Shown: positions 1 through 5,934, counted from the first letter of the stretch. The stretch: 7,607 bases of DNA from JBGVMW01 sp045122835 (GCA_045122835.1 JBGVIB010000197.1:1-7607), one strand, 5' to 3'. The notes: generated by a model from the letters alone, not told the origin. Numbers and translations are program-made.

Positions 1-183
1 TGGTTTACATGGTCAAATGTTAGCAGCTTTAGTACAACCATTACTGGAAAGAATGCAAGCTTCACAAATACGAAAAGCAGTCTTTCCAGCGGCTCATATC
101 GTTTGAAAAGTGTATTTACAGTTACTATGTCAGACGGACAAACAGAAACAGTTACTGTGTACAGTGATACAAAAACGATATGA
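1..183 (+). CDS. C-terminal fragment of a small secreted-type protein
   Basis: Frame 1 is open from the first base of the window to a TGA at 181-183 and gives 60 residues; the start lies outside the window. The visible part is rich in Ser, Thr and aromatic residues in alternating patterns (for example SYRLKSVFTVTMSDG near the end, then TETVTVYSDT), which suggests beta strands of an exported protein. It has no Cys and no membrane segment. It sits 93 bases upstream of a second small secreted protein gene and in the same direction, so it may be a sibling cargo of the transporter encoded further on. I recognise the style from small secreted proteins of gut Clostridia but cannot assign a family or function. 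That it is coding is fairly sure; that it is secreted is inference, because the N-terminus is not visible. Confidence 0.6.
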   Translation, partial: WFTWSNVSSFSTTITGKNASFTNTKSSLSSGSYRLKSVFTVTMSDGQTETVTVYSDTKTI

Positions 184-276
184 CAAGAGAAGATATTTTT
201 GTTAGATTGTATATATACTGTTTGCTTATAGTAATGGGAAACAAGGATGTGATTAAATGTGATAGGAGAGAAGTAT

Positions 277-669
277 ATGAGAAATGTAAAAAGGTTTATG
301 TTTGCAACAACATTAGTAACTATGGGTATGTTAAGTAGTGTGGTAGCCTATGCAAGTTCTGGTAATAGAACTGAAAAGTTTAATCGTTATGATGCATATG
401 GTTCAGAATTTGTAAGTTTTGTTGAGGGACCATTAACAATTAGTGATAAGGTTAGTTATTCATTTGATTTGATTGGAACAGAAAAGAAATATGTTTCAAT
501 GGAGTATGAAGCACGCACTCCTAGTAAACTGGTATCTCAGGGAACACTTTCAGCTTCTAAAGGATATTCGGTAGAGGGAACAAATAAGAATGGTGGGTAT
601 GGCAATACATATGCCCAGTCTTCCATGTCGTTTAATGGAGTGACATATACAATTACAGCAACTGATTAA
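277..669 (+). CDS. Small Sec-exported protein, function unknown (possible bacteriocin-like cargo)
   Basis: This 130-aa protein has a classical signal peptide: positive n-region (MRNVKR), hydrophobic core of about residues 7-22, and an AYA cleavage site, probably after Ala26. The mature part is about 104 residues, has no Cys, and is rich in Ser, Thr, Tyr and Gly with alternating patterns typical of beta structure; it ends TYTITATD. I chose ATG 277 because AGGAGAG (264-270) lies 6 bases upstream. The longer GTG start at 259 would put this ribosome binding site inside the gene and add charged residues before the signal peptide. It is followed by a perfect hairpin and then by a two-permease plus ATPase ABC transporter. 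That order resembles lactococcin 972-type loci, where a Sec-secreted bacteriocin sits next to an FtsX-type transporter used for immunity or release. I see no sequence match to lactococcin 972 itself, so the antimicrobial role is inference. It could instead be a surface or adhesion factor. Confidence 0.8.
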   Translation: MRNVKRFMFATTLVTMGMLSSVVAYASSGNRTEKFNRYDAYGSEFVSFVEGPLTISDKVSYSFDLIGTEKKYVSMEYEARTPSKLVSQGTLSASKGYSVEGTNKNGGYGNTYAQSSMSFNGVTYTITATD

Positions 670-674
670 TTCTA

Positions 675-714
675 TTGAGGGAGATATAATAAAGTATAAT
701 TATATCTCCCTCAA
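675..714 (+). promoter_or_regulatory. Perfect 16-bp hairpin between cargo gene and transporter genes
   Basis: Left arm 675-690 and right arm 699-714 pair without mismatch, with an 8-base loop (691-698). The outer part is TTGAGGGAGATATAA against its exact complement. It begins 5 bases after the stop of the secreted protein gene and ends 6 bases before the ribosome binding site of the first permease. No T-run follows on either strand, so it is not a standard intrinsic terminator. A 3' stabiliser or partial-terminator role, giving much cargo and little transporter from one transcript, is the likeliest reading. Confidence 0.7.
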
Positions 715-738
715 AATTAAAGAGGTGATTAAATTTAA

Positions 739-1896
739 ATGAGAGAGTTGTTGGTGAAAGTAAAATATAAGGCGCTAGATTATATAAGGACGTATTATGA
801 TGATTTATTAATGATGTTAGGATTTGTACTCACGTTTTTTCTTGTAATCAACTGCATACGGCTATTTGGGGAAATGGAAATGGTAAGCAAGGGAGAACGT
901 TCATTTTCCAATGAGTATATAGCAGAATATACTATGAATGAGGAGGAAATACAAAATATTGATATAGAAAAACTGATTTCTTTGTTACAGAAATATCAAG
1001 TAAATGTTTTTTTAGAAAATTGTTATGTTGCAAGAGGAGATCTTTTAGAATATATGCCAGTGTCTGTTTGTATATCCAGTTCGTTGGGAATAGAATTTTC
1101 CTTAGAAAAAGGAAAAGTATTAAAACTAATGGGAGAGGACAATATAGATGGAGAAATTTTAATTGGTAAATCATTGGAGGAATACGTTCAGATAAAGGAG
1201 AATAAAGAATATATCACATTGGGAGGACAGGAATTTTTAGTTGGTGGTGTATTAAATTATGTGGGAATCGATGATGAATCTGTTTATATTTTATGGGAAC
1301 AGCTAAACGAGAACCAAAAAAAGAATCTCATTACAGAAATTGAAAGTTATTGTTCGAATTATAACAATGTAAATTTGCAAATAGCAATGCAAAGTGACAC
1401 ATCATTGGATGCCATATATCAGGAATTAAGTGAAAAGATAAGTGCAAATTTGTATGGACAAATACAGGTTGCAGATGAAAAAGAAGACAGGGATGTTTTT
1501 GATAGTGCCAGAAAGAAGATAAATGTCATGTTATCTGTTATATTATTGGTCTTTTCTTTGATAAGTTGCATAGTGATTTCAGATCTATGGTTTTCTAGAA
1601 GAAAAAAAGAATTTCTTATCAGAAAAGCATTTGGATATAACATGAGACAGATTGCAGTCTTATTAATAAAGGAAATTGGTAGGATGTCATTGGTATCATT
1701 ATTGGTTTCTATACCGATGCAGATGATATATTCATTTTGTAAACATTATGGGACAACTGATATGATAACAAGTATCATTCAGATTTTCGCCTTATTGATA
1801 GGTGTACTTGCAGTGGATGGTATTGTGATGATTCGTCCGTACTTAAAGATTTCAAAATTGAATCCATCTCAAAATATTATAGATTCAGCAGAGTAG
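739..1896 (+). CDS. FtsX/MacB-type ABC transporter permease, half-size, first of a pair
   Basis: The 385-aa membrane protein has the four-helix FtsX layout: helix 1 at about 23-43, a large extracytoplasmic domain at about 45-258, then helices at about 260-284, 315-334 and 343-366. The cytoplasmic link after helix 2 reads RRKKEFLIRKAFGYN, the usual FtsX signature region that contacts the ATPase, and the tail ISKLNPSQNI matches the common C-terminal end of such permeases. The start ATG 739 has AGAGGTGAT (721-729) about 9 bases upstream. The next permease gene begins 10 bases after its stop and the ATPase follows, so the three form one operon and probably a heterodimeric permease with an ATPase dimer. 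FtsX/MacB-type systems mostly act by mechanotransmission on extracytoplasmic substrates rather than by classic pumping. Substrate unknown; export, release of or immunity to the upstream secreted protein is inferred from position. Confidence 0.85.
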   Translation: MRELLVKVKYKALDYIRTYYDDLLMMLGFVLTFFLVINCIRLFGEMEMVSKGERSFSNEYIAEYTMNEEEIQNIDIEKLISLLQKYQVNVFLENCYVARGDLLEYMPVSVCISSSLGIEFSLEKGKVLKLMGEDNIDGEILIGKSLEEYVQIKENKEYITLGGQEFLVGGVLNYVGIDDESVYILWEQLNENQKKNLITEIESYCSNYNNVNLQIAMQSDTSLDAIYQELSEKISANLYGQIQVADEKEDRDVFDSARKKINVMLSVILLVFSLISCIVISDLWFSRRKKEFLIRKAFGYNMRQIAVLLIKEIGRMSLVSLLVSIPMQMIYSFCKHYGTTDMITSIIQIFALLIGVLAVDGIVMIRPYLKISKLNPSQNIIDSAE

Positions 1897-1906
1897 GAGG
1901 GGGATA

Positions 1907-3145
1907 ATGAAAATTAAAGCAAGACTCATTTTTGTATTGGACAAAATGCGTTACCGTATGAAAAGTTGTTTGTTAATGATAATTATGTTTAGTATCAGTT
2001 TTTTTGCATTAGGGATTATCCTGTTTTATCAAAGTAGTTTTTCTTATTCGGAGGAATCTTGTGATAAAGTATTAAAAAAGGGAATAGAAGGTACTGGGGT
2101 GTTATATCTTGATGGAGAGTATTATTCGGAAAAAGGAATGGAATTTTGCAGGAAAGCACAAGCACTTATGTGCATAGACAGTATCGGCAGTATTAGCATG
2201 CGGGGGCGAAATGATATGCCGGAGTTATATAAAATACAAGCAGGACATAGTGAAGCAAGTCTTGGTGAGGGTGAATTGGAAATCATGCTTTTGGATTATA
2301 CCGGTTTAGGTCTTTGCGAATTGGATTTTATTGAGAAAAAGGAAATAGAACCTCAAAAATTAGATGCATCTTCTAATTGGTATGCTCTTTATCTGGGGGC
2401 TGAATATGAGGATATTCCTATTGGAACAACATATGAGATAGAGGATATTACATATGAGGTTATGGGAAAAATAAAAAAGGGTGAACGATTTATTTCGTCA
2501 GATATGGAAAATGGTGGTGCGGCAGGAGAGTTGTCTGCTTACACTGTTTTGGATTATGCAGTATTGCTTATAAGTAATGATTTTCTTAGTTCTCCATTTT
2601 TAATGTACAGCATAGAGGACGGATATCAGATGGAGGAAACACAGCAGGAACTAGAAGAATTGGCAGATCAGATGGGATTATCTGTTATGTGCTCTAGCTT
2701 ATCATCAAACTTTAAACATAATGGACTGCAAAAAGAAAAAATGAAATCCATAATTATGGAGGTTTTTGTTCTGGTATCTATAGTTGTTGTGATTATTAGT
2801 ATTAGTTTGCAGATTGTAGCATTTTTAAATGATTCAAATGAATATGGTATTTTTTACGCAATGGGTGCGTCTGAAAAGGATTTGCAGATTATGGTGCTTA
2901 TAGAAAATGGGATAAAAAATGTGTTGGCATTTCTTATTTCGTGGATGTGTCTGGTACTATTTGTAAAAGTTTTGTTTGTGTATAATGAGAAAACGGCTAT
3001 GATAGCAGATGATATTATCAAACATGGAATTGTTCAGTGGATGTTATTGTTTGCACTGGGAATGACAGTGTTGATATCCATAGTTCCATGCCTAATGTTA
3101 CATTATTATCCGCCAGTAAAATTAATGAAAGGGAAATGTATATGA
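1907..3145 (+). CDS. FtsX/MacB-type ABC transporter permease, half-size, second of a pair
   Basis: The 412-aa protein has the same architecture as its upstream neighbour but a different sequence: helix 1 at about 20-41, extracytoplasmic domain at about 43-280, then helices at about 282-307, 335-358 and 376-400. The segment NEYGIFYAMGASEKDL (310-325) is the FtsX hallmark after the second helix, and YYPPVKLMKG at the end is the common C-terminal signature. Its ribosome binding site AGGAGGGGG (1895-1903) overlaps the stop codon of the first permease, and its own TGA overlaps the ATPase start as ATGA, so the three genes look translationally coupled. In lactococcin 972-type loci the permease is usually one long protein of two such halves; here the halves are separate genes. 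The extracytoplasmic domain is acidic and unlike the first permease's, which points to a specific binding role in a heterodimer. Confidence 0.87.
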   Translation: MKIKARLIFVLDKMRYRMKSCLLMIIMFSISFFALGIILFYQSSFSYSEESCDKVLKKGIEGTGVLYLDGEYYSEKGMEFCRKAQALMCIDSIGSISMRGRNDMPELYKIQAGHSEASLGEGELEIMLLDYTGLGLCELDFIEKKEIEPQKLDASSNWYALYLGAEYEDIPIGTTYEIEDITYEVMGKIKKGERFISSDMENGGAAGELSAYTVLDYAVLLISNDFLSSPFLMYSIEDGYQMEETQQELEELADQMGLSVMCSSLSSNFKHNGLQKEKMKSIIMEVFVLVSIVVVIISISLQIVAFLNDSNEYGIFYAMGASEKDLQIMVLIENGIKNVLAFLISWMCLVLFVKVLFVYNEKTAMIADDIIKHGIVQWMLLFALGMTVLISIVPCLMLHYYPPVKLMKGKCI

Positions 3146-3798
3146 TAGAAATAAAAAATCTTTCCAAGGTATTTAAAAATTATGAGACAAGCACAGTTGC
3201 ATTGGAACATATAAATCTGACAATAGAAGAAGGAGAACTCCTTGCAGTCACTGGAACAAGTGGTTCAGGGAAAAGCAGTCTATTAAATATCATTGGAGGA
3301 ATGGACAGAGCAACAGAGGGTGAGTATTATTTCGAAGGAGTGAATGTTGCATCACTGAATAATCGGGATTTACATACATTTCGAAAGAATCATATCAGCT
3401 TTGTCTTTCAGAATTTTGCTTTAATTAATCGTTATAGTGTATATGAAAATGTGGAGATTCCGCTTTTGGCGAAAGGAATCAAAAATAGGCATAAGATAAT
3501 TATGAATCAGTTAGACATGCTGGGAATTGCAGACTTGGCAAAGAAAAAGCCGCTTCATTTGTCAGGTGGTCAGCAGCAGCGCTGTGCTATTGCAAGGGCG
3601 CTGGTAAGCGATAGTAAGCTGATTCTTGCAGATGAGCCGACAGGAGCACTGGATTCGAATACTAGCGGCCAAGTTATGAAATTATTTCAGACAATCAATG
3701 AACAGGGAAAGACAGTGATTATTATTACGCATGATAAAGATATTGCAGCGTGTTGCAAACGGAGCATCAGGCTGGAAGATGGACGGTTGGTATTATAA
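3142..3798 (+). CDS. ABC transporter ATP-binding protein, MacB/LolD type
   Basis: This 218-aa ATPase has every expected motif: Walker A GTSGSGKSS (38-46), Q-loop Gln90 in VFQNFALI, signature LSGGQQQR (140-147), Walker B LILADEP (160-166), D-loop GALD (168-171) and H-loop His197. The length and the LADEPTGALDS stretch fit the MacB/LolD/FtsE group that drives FtsX-type permeases. FQNFALI is also typical of the ATPases of lactococcin 972-type bacteriocin loci, though not exclusive to them. I take ATG 3142 as the start: it forms an ATGA overlap with the permease stop, it has AAAGGGA about 8 bases upstream, and the protein then begins MIEIKNLSKVF as is normal for the family. The upstream in-frame ATG at 3037 would add 35 residues of unrelated sequence read inside the permease gene. 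It supplies energy to the two permeases at the inner face of the membrane. Confidence 0.95.
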   Translation: MIEIKNLSKVFKNYETSTVALEHINLTIEEGELLAVTGTSGSGKSSLLNIIGGMDRATEGEYYFEGVNVASLNNRDLHTFRKNHISFVFQNFALINRYSVYENVEIPLLAKGIKNRHKIIMNQLDMLGIADLAKKKPLHLSGGQQQRCAIARALVSDSKLILADEPTGALDSNTSGQVMKLFQTINEQGKTVIIITHDKDIAACCKRSIRLEDGRLVL

Positions 3799-3840
3799 AA
3801 TATATTGGTTTTTTAAAACAAAAGAGAGGGGTAACAAAAT

Positions 3841-3939
3841 ATGGTAAAAGGATTAGATGCAGTTAGTAATGCTTCAAGCATAACTGGTACAGCAAACAGT
3901 AAGAGAGATACAAGTGATTTACACACTGAAATGGAATGA
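3841..3939 (+). CDS. Small ORF, probably the front half of a frameshifted peptide gene
   Basis: A 32-codon frame starts at ATG 3841 with GAGAGGGG (3824-3831) 9 bases upstream, a ribosome binding site as good as those of the real genes around it. The peptide starts MVKGLDAVSNASSITG and has no membrane segment, no Cys and no recognised motif. A second frame, open from 3884 to the TAA at 3968-3970, has no ATG but reads like protein (VIYTLKWNESDEEF near its end). Adding two bases to the short GA tract at 3902-3907 would join both into a 43-aa product. It may therefore be a decayed gene or a natural short peptide. It is 42 bases after the ATPase stop with no terminator between, so it would be on the transporter transcript. 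The next 80 bases up to trpB also hold a 12-codon frame at 3972 (MKKVIAFLTHNS) that looks like the start of a signal peptide but has no ribosome binding site. Confidence 0.4.
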   Translation: MVKGLDAVSNASSITGTANSKRDTSDLHTEME

Positions 3940-4008
3940 ATCTGATGAAGAATTTGTGCTAAATGAATAAGATGAAAAAAGTAATTGCCTTTCTCACACA
4001 TAACAGTT

Positions 4009-4033
4009 AAAATAAAGAAAGAGACTTTATTTT
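4009..4033 (+). promoter_or_regulatory. Weak AT-only hairpin just before the trpB ribosome binding site
   Basis: AAAATAAAG (4009-4017) pairs with CTTTATTTT (4025-4033) across a 7-base loop. It is nearly all A-T, so it is thermodynamically weak. It abuts the trpB ribosome binding site at 4037-4042 and ends in a T-run, so it could be a poor terminator for the upstream operon or affect access to the ribosome binding site. Chance is a fair alternative in such AT-rich sequence. Confidence 0.3.
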
Positions 4034-4048
4034 ATGAGGAGAAGAAAC

Positions 4049-5263
4049 ATGGATTATAGAACTTATTTAAGAAATTACCCGAATAAAGAGGGACGTTTTG
4101 GTGAGTATGGCGGAGCATATTTAACAGACGAGTTAAAGCCAGCATTTGAGGAGATTACAGAGGCGTATCAGACTATCTGTCATTCCTCCCAGTTTATCAA
4201 TGAACTTCGCAGAATCCGCAAGGAATTTCAGGGAAGACCTACACCGGTATATCATTGTGAACGCCTTTCAAAAGAAATCAGCAACTGCCAGATTTATTTA
4301 AAGAGAGAAGACTTGAACCATACAGGTGCCCACAAGCTGAATCATTGTATGGGTGAAGGCTTGTTAGCAAAGTTTATGGGAAAGAAGCGACTGATTGCAG
4401 AGACAGGCGCCGGACAGCATGGTGTGGCATTGGCAACAGCAGCAGCTTATTTCGGTCTGGAATGTGAGATACATATGGGTGAAGTTGATATTGCAAAACA
4501 GGCACCTAACGTAACAAGAATGAAGATTTTAGGAGCAAAAGTGGTACCGGTTACCCATGGTCTTAAGACATTAAAGGAAGCAGTGGATTCTGCCTTTGAT
4601 TCCTATGCAAAGAATTATAAAGATTCTATTTACTGTATTGGTTCCGCATTAGGACCACATCCATTTCCAATGATGGTTCGTGATTTCCAGTCAGTAGTAG
4701 GATATGAAGCAAGAGATCAGTTCCGTGAAATGACAGGAATGGACCCGGATGTGGTATGTGCCTGTGTCGGTGGTGGAAGTAACTCCATTGGTATGTTTGT
4801 TCCATTTTTAGATGATCCGGTAGATATTGTAGGTATTGAGCCTTTAGGTCGTGGTGAAAAATTAGGCGACCATGCAGCTTCTATGAAGTATGGTGAAAGA
4901 GGCATTATGCATGGTTTTGAAAGTATTATGTTAAAAGATGAAAAGGGCGAACCAGCTCCAGTTTATTCTATTGCCAGCGGCCTTGACTATCCTTCAGTAG
5001 GACCAGAGCATGCATTTTTACATGACCTTGGAAGAGTGCAGTACGAGACAGTGGATGATGAGCAGGCAATGGAGGCTTTCTTCAAGCTGTCCAGATTAGA
5101 AGGAATCATTCCGGCAATTGAAAGTTCTCATGCGGTAGCCTACGCAATGCGCAAGGCAAAAGAAATGGGTCAGGGATCTATTTTAGTATGCTTAAGCGGC
5201 AGAGGAGACAAGGATATTGATTACGTGGTAGAGCATTACGGATACGGTGAACAGTTCTTATAA
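4049..5263 (+). CDS. trpB: Tryptophan synthase beta chain, orphan copy
   Basis: The 404-aa PLP enzyme joins indole and L-serine to make L-tryptophan in the cytoplasm. The catalytic pieces are present: HTGAHK with PLP lysine Lys96, Glu118 in AETGAGQHG, phosphate-binding GGGSN (241-245), Asp313 in GLDYPSVGP, and Ser383 in LSGRGDKD. The length and the N-terminal GRFGEYGGAY follow the TrpB1 class, which normally pairs with TrpA. It differs from typical TrpB1 just after the lysine (HKLNHCMGEGLL where HKINN is usual) and in the loop LGRGEKLGDHAASM. ATG 4049 is chosen because AGGAGA (4037-4042) lies 6 bases upstream; the ATG at 4034 would put that site inside the gene. No trpA or other trp gene is in view. 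The upstream neighbour is a transporter operon and downstream is a small regulator. An orphan TrpB may salvage external indole. Family assignment is sure; the salvage role is inference. Confidence 0.95.
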   Translation: MDYRTYLRNYPNKEGRFGEYGGAYLTDELKPAFEEITEAYQTICHSSQFINELRRIRKEFQGRPTPVYHCERLSKEISNCQIYLKREDLNHTGAHKLNHCMGEGLLAKFMGKKRLIAETGAGQHGVALATAAAYFGLECEIHMGEVDIAKQAPNVTRMKILGAKVVPVTHGLKTLKEAVDSAFDSYAKNYKDSIYCIGSALGPHPFPMMVRDFQSVVGYEARDQFREMTGMDPDVVCACVGGGSNSIGMFVPFLDDPVDIVGIEPLGRGEKLGDHAASMKYGERGIMHGFESIMLKDEKGEPAPVYSIASGLDYPSVGPEHAFLHDLGRVQYETVDDEQAMEAFFKLSRLEGIIPAIESSHAVAYAMRKAKEMGQGSILVCLSGRGDKDIDYVVEHYGYGEQFL

Positions 5264-5291
5264 GATTAGATAGAAGATATGCAGTTGGTGG

Positions 5292-5447
5292 ATGCAAGTC
5301 AAAACAATTCACGAACTGTTACCATTTTCGCAGTTACTTAAATTGGAAGTTAAAAAAAGGAGGGGTGTATATGAGAAGATATGTTATGTTTGCGTAGCAC
5401 TGGCTATTGCAATGCAAAATAATTGTTATAGCCATTGCGAATCCTAA
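5292..5447 (+). CDS. Possible 51-aa small ORF in the trpB-regulator gap
   Basis: ATG 5292 opens 51 codons to TAA 5445-5447. The product begins MQVKTIHELLPFSQLLKLE, has a basic KKRR stretch, then a hydrophobic run (CVALAIAM) and a Cys-containing tail. That order, amphipathic helix, basic patch, short hydrophobic segment, is plausible for a small membrane peptide. Against it: the only purine-rich stretch upstream, GGTGG at 5287-5291, touches the start codon, and a much better ribosome binding site (5358-5365) lies inside the frame and serves another reading frame. I keep it as a weak alternative. Confidence 0.2.
   Translation: MQVKTIHELLPFSQLLKLEVKKRRGVYEKICYVCVALAIAMQNNCYSHCES
5371..5397 (+). 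CDS. 8-codon leader-like mini-ORF with very strong ribosome binding site
   Basis: ATG 5371 opens MRRYVMFA and stops at TAG 5395-5397. AGGAGGGG (5358-5365) lies 5-7 bases upstream, the strongest ribosome binding site in the window, which is unlikely to serve nothing. A 12-bp hairpin begins 3 bases after the stop, and the regulator gene starts 76 bases further on. The arrangement fits a leader peptide controlling downstream expression. The alternative is a small membrane peptide gene broken by a one-base deletion: a -1 shift at 5394 would continue as VALAIAMQ and a Cys-containing tail to TAA 5445-5447, giving 25 residues in the style of a signal peptide or small membrane peptide. Confidence 0.4.
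   Translation: MRRYVMFA
5401..5434 (+). promoter_or_regulatory. 12-bp hairpin between mini-ORF and regulator gene
   Basis: TGGCTAT (5401-5407) pairs with ATAGCCA (5428-5434). After one T-T mismatch, GCAAT (5409-5413) pairs with ATTGT (5422-5426, one G-T pair). The loop is 8 bases. No T-run follows, so it is not an intrinsic terminator. It sits directly after the mini-ORF stop and 29 bases before the regulator's ribosome binding site, so it could act as a translation-dependent attenuator or as an mRNA processing or stability element. Confidence 0.55.
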
Positions 5448-5473
5448 TAGATTATTATATTTAGGAGGCAAAC

Positions 5474-5764
5474 ATGGGCTATATAAAAGCAGAGGAAATT
5501 CTGCCTATTGAAATCATAGAATTGATACAGCAGTATGTAGACGGAGAAAATATTTACATTCCAAGAAAATCCGGAAGCCGCAAGGAGTGGGGAACCACCA
5601 CAGCTGCGAAGAAGGAATTATCAGTTCGCAACCAGCGGATTTATGAGGATTATCTTGCAGGAATCAAAGTGACAGAACTAGCAGAGCGGTACTATCTGTC
5701 TGAAAAGAGCATACAGCGTATCATAAGAACAATGAAATCGCAAATGAATGAGCTGGTATCTTGA
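5474..5764 (+). CDS. Small HTH regulator, CD3324 / Mor-activator-like family
   Basis: The 96-aa protein has an N-terminal part with ILPIEIIELIQQYVDGENIYIP (residues 9-30 region) followed by a basic linker RKSGSRKEWG. A C-terminal helix-turn-helix of about residues 60-86 follows (YLAGIKVTELAERYYLSEKS, then IQRII). This layout matches the small clostridial proteins known as the CD3324 family, related to the C-terminal domain of phage Mu Mor/middle-operon activators. They are presumed DNA-binding regulators; targets are not known to me. ATG 5474 has AGGAGG (5463-5468) 5 bases upstream, and the gene ends inside its own terminator. It is 210 bases after trpB with no terminator between, so the two may share a transcript, although the gap holds an attenuator-like structure. 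Whether it regulates trpB is not shown by the sequence. Confidence 0.85.
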   Translation: MGYIKAEEILPIEIIELIQQYVDGENIYIPRKSGSRKEWGTTTAAKKELSVRNQRIYEDYLAGIKVTELAERYYLSEKSIQRIIRTMKSQMNELVS

Positions 5765-5784
5765 CAGATATCGGCTCATTTTTT
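5748..5784 (+). terminator. Intrinsic terminator of the trpB-regulator unit
   Basis: ATGAGCTGGTATC (5748-5760) pairs with GATATCGGCTCAT (5767-5779) through 13 pairs including two G-T wobbles. The loop is 6 bases and a run of six T (5779-5784) follows. The left arm lies in the last codons of the regulator gene and the stop codon is in the loop. Confidence 0.9.
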
Positions 5785-5934
5785 ATATACTAGGAAATTA
5801 TAATTAGATAAAATTGTACTGAAATCTCTTGCCAAAGGGTTCTGGAATAACGAATTTGTAAATAAAGTGGCACTAAAACGTCAAAATGCACAAAAATTAG
5901 CTTAAAATTTTGTAATTTAATCAAATAAAGTGAA

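Noticed and set aside
259..276. Upstream GTG start of the secreted protein
   Set aside because: The ribosome binding site at 264-270 lies after it, and starting at 277 gives a normal signal peptide.
184..276. Promoter for the 277-669 gene
   Set aside because: TATACT (214-219) and TATAGT (227-232) look like -10 boxes but neither has a usable -35 at 16-18 bases, so I do not call one.
932..1174. Reverse-strand open frame opposite the first permease
   Set aside because: It lies wholly inside a clear permease gene, has no ribosome binding site and its product is unlike a real protein; the same holds for the reverse frames at 1419-1643, 3813-4001, 4717-4905, 6054-6236, 6208-6390 and 7099-7404.
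3037..3141. N-terminal extension of the ATPase by 35 residues
   Set aside because: The extension is read out of frame within the permease gene; the ATGA overlap and the normal family start MIEIKNLSKVF support 3142.
3799..4048. trp attenuator, T-box or Trp-rich leader before trpB
   Set aside because: No tandem Trp codons, no T-box sequence and no terminator/antiterminator pair are visible; only a weak AT-only hairpin at 4009-4033 is present.
5435..5461. Promoter directly before the HTH regulator (TTGCGA and TATATT)
   Set aside because: The spacing is 15 bases and transcription would start within the ribosome binding site.
5905..5930. CodY-type operator in the AT-rich stretch upstream of the gdhA promoter
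   Set aside because: The AATTTT-containing stretch matches only the first half of the CodY consensus; the second half does not fit.
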